Below are positions 44,966 to 56,954 of a stretch of DNA of 64,000 bases, piece after piece. The notes under the pieces are model-generated. The model did not search any database. It was not told where the DNA came from and saw only the letters and a list, made by a program, of their open reading frames with translations. The first letter of the stretch is position 1, and every line of letters starts with the position of its first letter. The position numbers and the translations under genes were made by a program. Location: contig OZ012699.1 in NCBI GenBank assembly GCA_963942565.1, forward strand, positions 27,973,121 to 28,037,120. Direction: 5' to 3'. The stretch is from Maea johnstoni. Taxonomy: Eukaryota; Annelida; Polychaeta; Spionida; Magelonidae.

Positions 44966-45959
44966 CTGAAAAAGCAGATGAAATCTTCAAAACAAGGAAA
45001 ACAGAATACCAATACGACATAGATTCTTGAGTAAATTTCCCATCATATTTTGTTAGATCCCCTACAGATACCACATACTACTCAGCTTTATTTTACCTTG
45101 ATTTTGGACATCCAAAACATCTTGTATAGATAACGGCAAAAAAGCATGGTGCTAGAAGGATAGAAAATCTGTATTTAAGAGAAAAAAGTCTGCTGGGTAC
45201 AGAGAAGCTCTGTAAACTGTTGGTTGTCGGGTACAGACCTGCCAACTAAGTTTGATCCTTCCTGACCTTTTCTGGCCTAAGCTAAGTATAGCTGAATTCA
45301 ACTCGCTGCCTTAATGGCTGCGTCCTCGAACAGACTGCGTTCATGTTTGGTAAGCTGGTAGTGGGTAAACCAAGCTCTATAAAAAGTAAACTTTACTAAA
45401 ATAGCCAATAAAAAGACGGGTTATTGGCACTTTTGTGCCACAAAGTACATATGGCAAAGTTGCAGTCATAAAGTACCTAAATGGTCTCAACTAGATTCTA
45501 CTTCACTAGATACATAAAGGTAGCACATTATATGAAAGGTACCCTTGGTCCATAAAATTTATATAAGATGAATACTTTGTAATGCATTTCTAATATAATA
45601 TTAATAACCCTGCTCTTGCTAACACCGGATATATCCGGTGCTACATATCTTGCCTCCATGACCAACACACCGGATATATCCGGTCTTTGGGTACCCTTGC
45701 ACTTAGCAAAAGAAAAACTACATAGGTCGATTAAGGGGTATTGAATTATACTAGATATTAAAGTTTTTCCTTTTACTATGTTTCTATTTCAGTTTGTAAA
45801 GCACATTATTGAAACAGTAATAGAAATCTATGAAATCCCTCTGATTTGTTGGGTAGACCCAAAATATCCCTGGTCCCAGGGGATAGGTTCTCTCTTATGG
45901 GGGTCTAGCATGACAAGGGATAAGATAACATTAGAAATAGAGGAGAAGGACTTGCCCTA
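44966..45959. other. upstream region of gene B, with a repeated small palindrome
   Basis: No exon supported. The perfect palindrome ACCGGATATATCCGGT occurs twice, near 45625 and 45669, 44 bp apart. It could be a paired binding site or a repeat remnant. Confidence 0.45.
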
Positions 45960-45960
45960 G

Positions 45961-46309
45961 GGCCGGTTGCATCAAAGTGACTTAGGCTTAGATCAGGGCT
46001 GCTAGGCTTGTCTACTTTTTAGAAAATCTAAGGACAGTATACACCAACCTCACTCTCACTTTACTCCCACTCTCACAAAATTTACCTTTCAAAATTGTTC
46101 TTCAACGAGTGTTACCTCATGGCCAAGGAGGGTGAAAATGCAGTGTCCCTCTCTCTGGGTCTGAGCAAGAGCAACTGCCATCTCTAGTTGACTCTCGATA
46201 AAGTACACTTATGAGAGGTAAATCTCGTGAAAGTGGGAGTAAAGTGAGAGTGAGGTTGGTGCATTCCGCCCTAAGCCCCAAGTCAGTTTGGGTTGTACCA
46301 ACAAGAGCC
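45961..46309. mobile_element. TIR element with a nested foldback
   Basis: Left end GGCCGGTTGCATCAAAGTGA..CTTAGGCTTAG and right end CTAAGCCCCAAGTCAGTTTG..GTACCAAC are imperfect inverted repeats. Inside, 46040-46075 and 46229-46265 form a second inverted repeat (ACCAACCTCACTCTCACTTT). A related right end (CTTAAGCCTAAGTCAGGTTG) is at about 48228-48250, so this family has at least two copies here. Confidence 0.6.
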
Positions 46310-46347
46310 AAAAACTAATACCACAAATATCTTTGGATTTCAAGGTA

Positions 46348-46908
46348 CCGTATTTTCGCGTGTATAAGACACACTTTTTTACACGAATTTCTACACTCAA
46401 TACGGGGGTGCGTCTTATACACAAAGCTAGAAATCTAGGGTGTTTTACATCCGAGTGCCAAGGCCACACAGAGATCACAAATCGATGACCAGCCATTACT
46501 GCAACCCGTATCAGAATTGAGGCTCGGGTATGATTTCATTTCAATTGTGTTTCTAACATGTTTAGCACGTCTCTAACGGTTCAACTGTTGTTTGTTATAT
46601 CGGACCTGTCTAGCCGGTTCTATTATAAGCACAATAATTACAATACGTTGCATGAATGTCCAAGCCCCTATTGTCTAGAGAGTAGCATAGTGACTTCAAA
46701 TTACAATCAACGTAATGTTTGTCCGAATCCAATGCTAATTAGTAAGATGACCCCCATTTCTTTCATTTGTATTTAGAAAATAGCTAGAAACATTGGCCGA
46801 AAGGGGGGTGCGTACTATACACAAAGCTAAGGTCTATACATCTTTCTTAAGGCCTGAACAAGGGCTGCGTCTTATATACAGGTGCGTCTTATACGCACGA
46901 AAATACGG
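46348..46908. mobile_element. MITE with CCGTATTTTCG termini and TA duplication
   Basis: Ends CCGTATTTTCGCGTGTATAA and TTATACGCACGAAAATACGG are inverted repeats bordered by TA (46346-46347, 46909-46910). Subterminal GGGGGTGCGT(C/A)(T/C)TATACACAAAGCTA occurs twice in direct orientation. Non-autonomous; Tc1/mariner-type by its TA duplication. Confidence 0.75.
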
Positions 46909-47384
46909 TAATGCTCAATTTCCCAGTTTGGTCTTTCTCCCAAGATGATTATCTAGGATCAGTAGAATATAGACACAATGTGTCAAGCAATAAAAGTGAA
47001 ATTATACTTTAGATTTTGACTGATGAGTGACCACTGAGCATGGATAGGGATTTTCAGGTTATGGTATGCTGTGTCCATTCAATTAGGCTTATTTTACTGA
47101 AAAGTTCTCATTGTGGGACAAAATTCACATGAAGTATTTAAACACTTGGATGTTCAAACTTCAATCAACTTAAGTTTAGTAAAGATTGAAGCAATAACTA
47201 AATCATTAAGGATGCTGATTGGACAAAACTAAGCAAAAGGAATAGTGTATTTTCTTAGATATACGTAGTCTGTGAGTTCCGATCACAAGATATTATTTTG
47301 CATACTTGCACAAATGGGTACCCCATGTTACTGAACTTGTTAAAGGGTATGTGTAACAGTACTTACATACTGAATTCAGTGTTT

Positions 47385-48260
47385 GAATGCGATGATGAAG
47401 GTAAATCTTTTAGAACTCTGATGAATTTATGATGATTTTTTGGTGAATTTGATTGATGAACAGTTAAAGAATGTTTGTGAACATTATTCATACATTTCAA
47501 AGAACTATTGAAGGACTATAGTTCATCAAAGTTCATTGAAGTTTCATTAACCTTAAATGAGACATGATGAAGGAATTTAAAAGAATTACGAAGAACTTTT
47601 GATAGATCAATGATGCACGTTTGATGAATTTAATAAATGAACAATTGATGCACTTTTAATCAATTTTGTCATCAAAAGTGCATAAATAGTCGGCATGCAT
47701 ATTCAATATATATTTGAAGAACATTTTTCTTATTTTTTTTATGAATTATTATGAACTTTTGATGGCCCAATGATGCACTTGATGAATTCAATTTGTGAAC
47801 AATTGATGCACTTTTAATGAATTTTTGTTTATCATAAGTGCATCAAGATTTAGCATGAACATTTAATGAACCTTTGATGAACAAAAAGGTTCTTCATGGT
47901 TCATCATCTCATTTTGTCTCATTTAAGGTTAGTGAACCATTCATGCTGTTTCATGAACTTCACATGAACTAAAAAGGAATGTTCATGGCCAATTGCTCAT
48001 GAACAATTCATCATCATTTCAGCAGGGATTAGGCTTAACTTTTGTCTTAAGACTTAAAGATGTCCACCATTGATGATTTTCCTTCACCTCAACTTTTACA
48101 GTGTATAATATTAGAGAAATTTAAGACTTCAGTCTAAAGACTTAATTTAAACCTATAAGCCCAAACACTTTGATGCGACCCAAAAAGGGCTGAAGTCTTA
48201 AATTTGGAAAAAGGCTTAAAGTTAGCCCTTAACTGCTTAAGCCTAAGTCAGGTTGGTGCA
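47385..48260. repeat. hairpin-rich GATGAA/TTCATC repeat region
   Basis: Dozens of short inverted motifs (TGATGAAC, GTTCATCA, TGATGCACTT, AAGTGCATCA) make the stretch able to fold on itself many times. The outer parts GCGATGATGAAGG and CATCATCATTTCAGCAGGGA may be its termini near 47390 and 48027. It is followed by the right end of the GGCCGGTTGCA family. Probably a non-autonomous foldback-type element. Confidence 0.5.
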
Positions 48261-50003
48261 ACTAGCCACTGGATGTATACTGGTCATAAGGGTAAAACAA
48301 CCATAAGTGTACAGCCTTAAGGGTACAGATCAATGTAGGCCGACCTCCCCTTTCCTGTACTGGAGCTCTACAAAGTCAACATTTCAAAACTACTATTTTA
48401 CCCTCCTAAGATTTAGTTATCTATGTTGTGTATTGGTCAGTTAGGTATCCATTAAAATAGTTATTTCACTCAAAAAACACAATTTATATATTTGTATCCA
48501 TATTAGGTCCTTGATCTGTACCTTTATGGTCCAGGATCTGTGACCTTATCATAACACAATTTATATTATTGTACCTCATTCGAGGATACTCTTATCCTAT
48601 TGGATAAGAGCCATGTGTCAAAATTGTTGGCTACCTGTGTCTCTGTAGGTTCCTTGACAGCGGTCACCATTCAACGTATTAGATCCCGCTGTCAAGGAGA
48701 TGGCTTATTAGCACCCGTTGTCAAGGTGCTGTTTCATGATTCCCTATATTGTTGAGGATGTCATGCTTTCAACATCTCCACGCGTGGAGATGTTGTTGAG
48801 AATAACGATAAAGAAAATAACATGTGCGAGTGTCTCAACTTAGAGAAAAAAGTAAAATCTCAACCCAGTTGAGATGGTAGTTTGGTATGATAAAACCTAT
48901 AGGATATCCCAGCATGGTAAACCTGCTGTTCCGATATTGCACTGCCCGGCTCGCACTGCCCAAGTGAGTTTTGTAAGTTTCCGCTTGTCATGGGGGTGAG
49001 GTGAGGGGGGTGTTTGGTATAATAAAACAAATAAGACATCCCTGTGGGGTTGCCAACATGATTGTCTACCCCTCATGAGCATTATATTTATATCCTTATT
49101 AAAGGTCCTTGATCTGTACCCTAAGTATGGCTGTACTCTTTTGTAACTTATGGTACATGTATATGTAGTTGTACCATAAAAATATATCATAAGGATTAAG
49201 ATTCGCAGCTGAGCATTGGTGCAGATTTATAGCCGTTACGTAGTTGTTTGCTGCAAAAGCTGAGGCCTCCAAGACAGAAGCTTTGCAACAGTGGAGGGTC
49301 ATAATGGCTATTATGGCGAGTTTGAGTTATAAATTTTTTTTTAAACTGTGAAAATGGCACGAAAATCATGTTTTCTAATGGTTGCTGAGCCTGGATTTGG
49401 TCCCGGCTCAGGAGCCTCATCCTGGATTTGGTCCCGGCTCACTGCTGTGCACCGAGACCGCTTTAAAGCCACAGAAACAGCTTCTCACTGAACATAGTGT
49501 GTTTTCCAAGCCTAGGTATTTTCATAGCAATGCCCTGTAATTATCAGATTATGTGGACTATAGTTCAGGCAGGGACTTATAATGGCGGGATTGGTTACTA
49601 AGCCGGAGCTCCATTGACTCACTATAGGGACCCAGGTGGTCAAGCCAAGCCTCGCGAATTCCCGAGATTTTTGCTCGATTTTCGGCCAAGATTTGAACCG
49701 CTACGCTGTTCACGGTGCAGCTAGTAATTTCACTCCAGGAGCAGAGTTTTAACAATGGATTTTTTGTGTACTGACATCTTTGAAGAGTGGCACTCGCGGA
49801 GATGAAGGTGAGTACTGTTTGAATACCATATTCCATTCAAGTAAAGATAACTGCAATTAACGCATGTTGTCTGTAAGTGGACTGAAGAATACCTGCTCTA
49901 TAAATATTGTAGAATGCAGTTAACTTCTGTTCTGACTGTCCATAGTAGTAAATTCGCTCCTCATATGTATTGCTCTAGTTCAGAAACCAACAACTCTTTG
50001 TTG
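48261..50003. other. non-genic stretch
   Basis: No exon supported. CCTGGATTTGGTCCCGGCTC is directly repeated around 49390 and 49422. Around 49800-50005 and 51417-51600 there is weak shared order (GATGAAGGT(G/A)AG, then AGAAACCAACAA, then GTTGGTATA) suggesting an old duplication. Confidence 0.4.
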
Positions 50004-50011
50004 GTATAAAC

Positions 50012-50928
50012 TAGAGCTGCACTCATCACTAGGGCTGCACACTGTTAAGAATTAACGATTTGATATGATACTGATAACTTTGAAACGATGCGGTTTCTTA
50101 ACGTTTTTTTAACGATACCGCGTGGGACGAACATCTGAAAAATAGCCAAACTTTCGTATTCAAAACCTGTTGTTTTTTTTCTATGAAATATGATTTCAAA
50201 TTCTTTGAATAAAACAGAATCGTATATATTTGATTATTATGAGTTTTATTTTGCCATAGAATATTAAATTTGAACGAATTATCCATTAAGAATGAAATAC
50301 GACAGTATTGATGCCAATGCCGAGCCGTTGTTTCATTGAATCACGGCTTAGGAAGTGCTCGGAGCGATGTCAACAGTAAGGTAAGGCAGTTTCCTCATAG
50401 CTGCTTTATCGGTTTTTCAAACCGTTTTATTTTGGGACGGTTATCGTTATCATTAGGCAGCCTAATGATCGGTTACGGTCTGCAACCGGGAACCGGTGTG
50501 CAGCCCTACTAATCACTCATGAACTCGAGTGGCTCGAGCCCTGGGGCAAACTCGCCGAGCTCGAGCTGAAATGTTCAAATCGTGAGCTCGTCTATGTTAG
50601 GAACACAAACGTAACACAGAGCACCTAACACACATTATAAACATACATAACTGCTTATCGCTGTCGTGTCTTCTTTACAATCTCAAATGTATACAAATTT
50701 CAAGCGGTGTTGAGTGTTATTCTGACCGTTGTACCTCGGCAGCATGTTTTGAACTTAAATAAACATGGCAATGTTAATAAATCTCCGCCAATAAATATTT
50801 ATTTCTTAATAGCTGGCGTGGAATATAAGTATTTTTTTGGAAAATCGGAACGTCCGTGAGCTCATGAGCTCACGAGTCAAACGGGTGGTGAGCTCATGAG
50901 TTGCTCTCCCTCCGTGAGTGCAGCTCTA
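50012..50928. mobile_element. hAT-type MITE (outer)
   Basis: Ends TAGAGCTGCACTCA and TGAGTGCAGCTCTA with 8-bp duplication GTATAAAC at 50004-50011 and 50929-50936. The body is CTCGAG/GAGCTC-rich. Its left terminus is split by the hAT MITE at 50030-50508. Confidence 0.92.
50030..50508. mobile_element. hAT-type MITE (inner, nested)
   Basis: Ends TAGGGCTGCACAC and GTGTGCAGCCCTA. The duplication CTCATCAC / CTAATCAC (one mismatch) lies at 50022-50029 and 50509-50516. It sits 18 bp inside the left end of the outer element, so it inserted later. A different subfamily from the outer one. Confidence 0.88.
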
Positions 50929-50936
50929 GTATAAAC

Positions 50937-51852
50937 CAGAAAATATAAAAATTAAGAAATCAATATAAGAAGCAGGCCTATTTCAAGGTATTACATCAAT
51001 TCATAGATTTATATTCTTGACATGTATGTTTTATGAGCCCATTTTGTTAACAATGGGATTGTAGGTTCTGCCATTTTGTTTTCTGAATTGTGCCATTGGT
51101 GAACTAAAATATCTTTTTCATTATATTTCAAGTTCTCATTCCCATTAGCAATTTACCCCGCCACATAGACCTATTGTTCCCCTATTCATAAATTGTTGTA
51201 TTTTTGTCCAAATTTGCTAATCTTACAGATATTCATAGCCTAAAGTTGGGGAAGTAGTCCTAACATCTGACACTGAGGGTGAGAAGTACTATTGAGGTCT
51301 AGTTAAAAGCCCCACCTCAAAATGTACCTCAGAGCGGTATAATCATATATCAAGTTTTATCTTGAGACGGCTAAAGACATACCTCTTGGAGAGGCTCATC
51401 CATAGTGACACGTTGGGGATGAAGGTAAGAACTTTTGTTTACTTTGCTTAATTGATGTTAGCGTAATTGCAATACATGTATTTGGGAGGTTCAATTGGGG
51501 ACTGTGATATGATTAAACATCAGTCATCTCAGTAAATTTCCTCTTCTGCGCTGGTATAATTCCATGAGAAACCAACAATTTCAAGTTGGTATATATGGTT
51601 AATAGTGACTAGTGGATAGGTATTCTTAAAATGATTCGAAGGAACCAGACTATCTGGAAGTTTGACTGGTCAAAGAACTCCATCACGTAACAAACTTTAG
51701 ATTTTCTAAAAAATGGCACTTTTGTGCTTAATCTGGAAATCAAATGCCAAGAAAGTAAATCTGTATGTCTGGGAATAAGTGGGGTACAGATAAGAGCTCA
51801 TTTGCATAATGATAGTGTCTGACTGGTGTAGAAGCTATTGGCTAATCGGAGT
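50937..51852. other. non-genic stretch
   Basis: No exon can be supported; see the weak duplication noted with 48261-50003. Confidence 0.4.
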
Positions 51853-53617
51853 GGCTATTTACCGAACATCGCGGTAAATAGCGTCGAATTTATCATTATT
51901 TACCGAACATATCGTTGGTCTCTTCTCGCGAGATTTCGCAAGATCTAGTGCTGTCGGAGGTGTGCGCCGGGTGTGTCATGCTCTATTCACCATTTACCTG
52001 TAGCCAGTTGTGTCAGGTTGTAGGGTTGTGGTTTCCTTTATGGTATACATGTACAAACATTTTTTGTGGGCGGGCAGAAAAAAATAAAGCAGCCTGGACG
52101 TATACTGCTCATTAAATACTTAGATACATTAGATTATACTGTTTATACACTGTGTCAGTTTTTACCTCCAGTTCTATGCTATCAAGAGACCCTAAAACCC
52201 ACTTCAAGTAAAAATAAAATAAAAGTAATTGTTAAAAAACTACAATATAGTGTACATTTAAAGAAAAAAATATATTAAAAAACTCCCATCGGCTAAAGTG
52301 CTCACTAGGCTGTTCAGTTAAGGTCTTACGACACTTTTATATATATATTCTTAATTTTCCTGAATCTTTGCATGAGGAAAGAACATAGCACAGTGATCTT
52401 CAGAAGAACTTACAATTATTAAGTCATTGACTTTTTTATACAGAATTTTGAAAAATTAATGCTATTCATGTCACAAACATCTTATTCCAAAATTGGTATC
52501 TTTCTTTACTAAATTTATCCATTCAGAGATACTGACACTGCCTGAAATACTGTTCTGACTTGTTGAAATAATTATACTGCTGTTATATAGGAATTATTGG
52601 GCAAAATCAAGGAATTCGAGAAACAAGTTTTAAACCAAAAATTGATATTAGTCAGAATTGCCTGGTTTAATTTTCACCAATTTTTGTCTACGCACTCTAC
52701 ACAATGCTCTTGATAAGAAGACAAAGAAAATGATAGGTCATCAATTTTGTTTTCAAACCACGATGGTCAAAGTTTGTGAAATACTAGTAGGACTTTTTGG
52801 GGGCAAATTTTCAAGAAAAAGTTAGAAAAGAGTTAATATATTGTTACCGTTTATGCCCATCCTTATATAAGATATTGTTGAGCAAGGAAACCCGATTTTA
52901 TACACAGGAAATATCACACATTATTTCTGAAAACCTGTCAAAACATCAAATCCAATTAAAGGCGGGTGGCCAAATTCCAGACCCCGTGCCGTAACTTTAC
53001 GGCCCTAAGCTACTGTTGCTCTGACGGGCCTTCCCACGGCAAACGGTACGGACAGCCTACGGGGGCAAGTCTCCTGCCTGGTCTGGCCAAATCCGTAAAA
53101 GGGCTCTAGAAATATGTTTGATGGCGTTTTTTGTTACAAGTCGTCATCCATGCTTATTCATCTCTTCATAGGGTGGAAATTAACACTATTTACCGAACAT
53201 TCTGACTACAGAAATATACTTTTTTATTTTCATTTTTTTGGGGGCAAGAACCAAAGAGACAAAATGTTCGGTGAATAACATTGAACTCACAGCTATTTAC
53301 CGAGATGTTCGGTAAATAGTGTTTAATTCAACGCTATTTACCGAACATGTCGGTAAATAGGCAAAGATTCACCCTTACTTACTAAGATACCTCTCGGTAA
53401 ATAAGAAATTATTCAACTTTATTTACCAAAATGTTCGGTAAATATTAATAACGATGAATTCACAGCTGTTTACCAAGATGTTCGGTAAATAGTGCTGAAT
53501 TTAACACTATTTACTGAGATGTTCGGTAAATAAGGCTGAAAAATGTCTTATTTACTGAGATGTTCGGTAAATAAGGCTGAAAATTTTCTTATTTACCGAG
53601 GTGTTCGGTAAATAGCC
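51853..53617. mobile_element. element bounded by TTTACCGAACA palindromes, with a palindrome array
   Basis: Left end GGCTATTTACCGAACATC and right end GTGTTCGGTAAATAGCC are inverted repeats. From about 53185 to 53617 some ten hairpin units of the form TATTTACCGAnatGTTCGGTAAATA follow one another with 15-40 bp spacers. Two more lie at 51855-51905. The core (51910-53180) has no recognisable protein. 52985-53090 is a copy of the CCGTGCCGTAAC repeat. No clear target duplication was found. Confidence 0.65.
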
Positions 53618-53648
53618 TCAGCCTTTGCTAATAAAGGAGAACTTGGAT

Positions 53649-54365
53649 TAGCCGGGGCCGACTCTAATACTCATTTTATATATTGACGTTATTGGTATTA
53701 GAGTCGGGGATAACCCGTATACCCTACAATGTTATTTTTCAATCTTCCCAAATTTCTCCGTCGGTGTCAAAGTTACCTCATACCTGACTGCACTAGGATG
53801 ACTAATATGAGCTAGCGATGTGTGCCGCTAACTTCGTGTGTCGGTAAAATCACTTTTAACGGAATGGTAGTCCAAAGATTTCTTGAGAAGATTTGTTTAT
53901 CAAATGGTCACCACCATCTTGCCGAGTTTGCGAGAGGTCAGAGCGAGATTTAATCAAAGAGCGACTTCTATTTGTAATTCGGCACATGCGACAGGCCCAA
54001 GACCATTTTCATAAACAATAGGCGGCATGTGCCGAATTACAAATAGAAGTCGCTCTTTGATTAAATCTCGCTCTGACCTCTCGCAAACTCGGCAAGATGG
54101 TGGTGACCATTTGATAAACAAATCTTCTCAAGAAATCTTTGGACTACCATTCCGTTAAAAGTGATTTTACCGACACACGAAGTTAGCGGCACACATCGCT
54201 AGCTCATATTAGTCATCCTAGTGCAGTCAGGTATGAGGTAACTTTGACACCGACGGAGAAATTTGGGAAGATTGAAAAATAACATTGTAGGGTATACGGG
54301 TTATCCCCGACTCTAATACCAATAACGTCAATATATAAAATGAGTATTAGAGTCGGCCCCGGCTA
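53649..54365. mobile_element. MULE-like foldback element, copy 1
   Basis: Begins TAGCCGGGGCCGACTCTAAT and ends with its exact reverse complement. Two arms of about 341 bp are separated by a 35-bp loop (53990-54024). The 9-bp duplication AACTTGGAT lies at 53640-53648 and 54366-54374. Nine-bp duplications with very long inverted repeats fit the Mutator-like (MULE) superfamily. No coding capacity. Confidence 0.92.
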
Positions 54366-54571
54366 AACTTGGATATGACGGACCACTGTAGGACGGATTT
54401 TTGCATATGACAGACGATATGCTTGGTCCCAGTCCGATGCATATCAAGTATTCGTCATATGTATACGACAGATTTTGTATATGACGGACCAATTTTCTCG
54501 TCCCATTGAGTCTGTCATATCCAAGTTCACCTGTAGTATCCCATCTCTATAATCCATGTCTCTGGTTCGGG

Positions 54572-55702
54572 TAGCCGGGGCCGACTCTAATACTCATTTT
54601 ATATATTGACGTTATTGGTATTAGAGTCGGGGGAAGCCCGTATACCCTACAATGTTATTTTTCAATCTTCCCAAATTTCTCCGTCGGTGTCAAAGTTACC
54701 TCATACCTGACTGCACTAGGATGACTAATATGATCTAGCAATGCGTGCCGCTAACTTCGTGTGTCGGTAAAATCCCTGTTAACGGAATGGTAGTCCAAAG
54801 ATTTCTTGAGAAGATTTGTTTATCAAATGGTCACCACCATCTTGCCGAGTTTGCGAGAGGTCAGAGCGAGATTTAATCAAAGAGCGACTTCTATTTGTAA
54901 TTCGGCACATGCCGCCTATTGTTTATGAAAATGGTCTTGGGCCTGCCGTATGTGCCGAATTACAAATAGAAGTCGCTCTTTGATTAAATCTCGCTCTGAC
55001 CTCTCGCAAACTCGGCAAGATGGTGGTGACCATTTGATAAACAAATCTTCTCAAGAAATCTTTGGACTACCATTCCGTTAACAGGGATTTTACCGACACA
55101 CGAAGTTAGCGGCACCATTACAGGATATGGCCACAGTACCAACCGTCCTGGCCACCACGGTACCGTGGTGGCCCGGACGGTTGGGAGCAATGCTTCCTGT
55201 CATACGCACTCCCTAGAGAACGCTACCCACCTGGCCGGCACTGGCGTGCAGATCCTTATCTATATGGGTCAAATGCAGCCAGCTAGTAGCAGTATACGAT
55301 GGAGTGTTGACGCTAGATGTGACAGCCATACAGATTTCCACTTGCAGCAGAAAATTGAGTATAAAAGCTGTTTTCATGGAAATGACTACAAGAAAGTGGT
55401 ATATTTAGTTTAGGAAGTATACGATACTCTGGCGTGCAGCTTAATATAGGAGTTTTAGCATGCTCTTAAGGGTTGAAAGTTGTAACAAGTGACTTTAAAA
55501 AGTTCTGTGTGACCATATCCTGTCATGACGCATTGCTAGATCATATTAGTCATCCTAGTGCAGTCAGGTATGAGGTAACTTTGACACCGACGGAGAAATT
55601 TGGGAAGATTGAAAAATAACATTGTAGGGTATACGGGCTTCCCCCGACTCTAATACCAATAACGTCAATATATAATATGAGTATTAGAGTCGGCCCCGGC
55701 TA
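54572..55702. mobile_element. MULE-like foldback element, copy 2, with nested insertion
   Basis: Same termini as copy 1, with 9-bp duplication TGGTTCGGG at 54563-54571 and 55703-55711. Removing the nested element (55116-55527 plus 2 bp) leaves exactly 717 bp, the length of copy 1. The loop is in the opposite orientation to copy 1, so the insert lies reversed. Confidence 0.92.
55116..55527. mobile_element. 412-bp TIR element nested in the right arm of the foldback
   Basis: Ends CATTACAGGATATGGCCAC and GTGACCATATCCTGTCATG. The intact left arm shows the uninterrupted target, giving a 2-bp duplication (AC). Related sequence is at about 9178-9400, 27806-28020 (the duplicated block), 31080-31095 and 56955-57250. 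Superfamily not assigned. Confidence 0.8.
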
Positions 55703-56305
55703 TGGTTCGGGCAACCTTGCCCTTGGACAAATATTACTCGACTCTATAGTCGATGTTTACCATATTATGCTATAAGGCAGAATCTATGTCTCTTATATTA
55801 TCTAATATTATCTAAGGCTTTTATAGCTTGTAAATCTTACCACTCAGCTATGGCTTGGGGCGAATACATTGGATTTCAATACATTTGCGGGAGCTGTGAA
55901 AATGGCGACCAAGGCTTACAGCTGGAACTGAAACGGCTAGGGAGAGCAAAGACTCCGAGGCTCCAGCCAATAGAAATACAGTACTGGTGGCGACCCCTGC
56001 GTTACCACGATATTTGAGAGAGTTGCGGAGCGGTGCGTCGGAGAGGTGATCAGACATAAATATATATATACATCAGCGAGCACAGACAAGAATAAAAAAA
56101 AATCCCTGAAGCACTGGTACTTGCCAACGGATTGAAACCTACACAGTCCAACTTCATTTCAATCGCAAGGAAAGCGTTGTAAATAGCAGCTCAAGGGGCA
56201 GTATGATGGCCTTAGAAATGACCCACATACCAATTTCCATCATATGCTAATTAAGTAGGACATTTGCTTAAATAGTGTCCCCAATTTTTTGCCTAAGTAG
56301 TAGGC

Positions 56306-56792
56306 CCCCGGGGGGGGGGGGGGGGGGGGGCACTTGGGTATTTAAGGGGGCGCATACGCTCGTTATCAAAATAAAAAAAATAACCCTAAAGCACAGATTT
56401 CTGGCCTGAAAAAGTACCCTTATTTTCATAAAAATGCTGACTTTTCCACCAAATAAACACCCCTTCTTTTATCAAAACACTGACATTGGATGAACGGGAA
56501 CACGTATTTTAACTTTAGATTTTATAATCCTCTGCGTGTTTAGCGGCAGCAAGTGGTGGCAGCAAACCAGGAAGCCCAGTCACTTCGGGAGTCACTCGGC
56601 GTCAGAGCCGCATATATTTCGTCGATTGTAGGGGGATTTTGACCCCCATACTTCGCACCTGGGTACAGAAAAGTACCCTTCTTTTACAAAATCGCGGACA
56701 TGCGGAGGTCTTCAAAAAAGACACCTTCTTCCGCGAAATATGTAACGCGGGTGCAGCCCCCCTCTGTACCTGTTGCCCCCCCCCCCCCCGCG
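56306..56792. mobile_element. TIR element with 8-bp target duplication, copy 2
   Basis: Near full-length relative of 37285-37750 with long G and C runs at its ends. Target duplication TAGTAGGC at 56298-56305 and 56793-56800. Confidence 0.88.
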
Positions 56793-56954
56793 TAGTAGGC
56801 GCAAAATTCATTAGCCTAACAGGGCTAGTTGCCTAAAAATTTCCATAGTCCTGGTATATAAGCCGTGAATACTGTTGACAAAGATATTTGAATCGTGTCA
56901 AAAAATCTATGTCATCAAGCAAAACTTAACTTGTGAACTGCCCTTACCCAAGGC

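Noticed and set aside
49755-49812. Possible first coding exon MDFLCTDIFEEWHSRR before a GTGAGT donor
   Set aside because: The frame meets a stop just before the donor and no downstream exon joins it.
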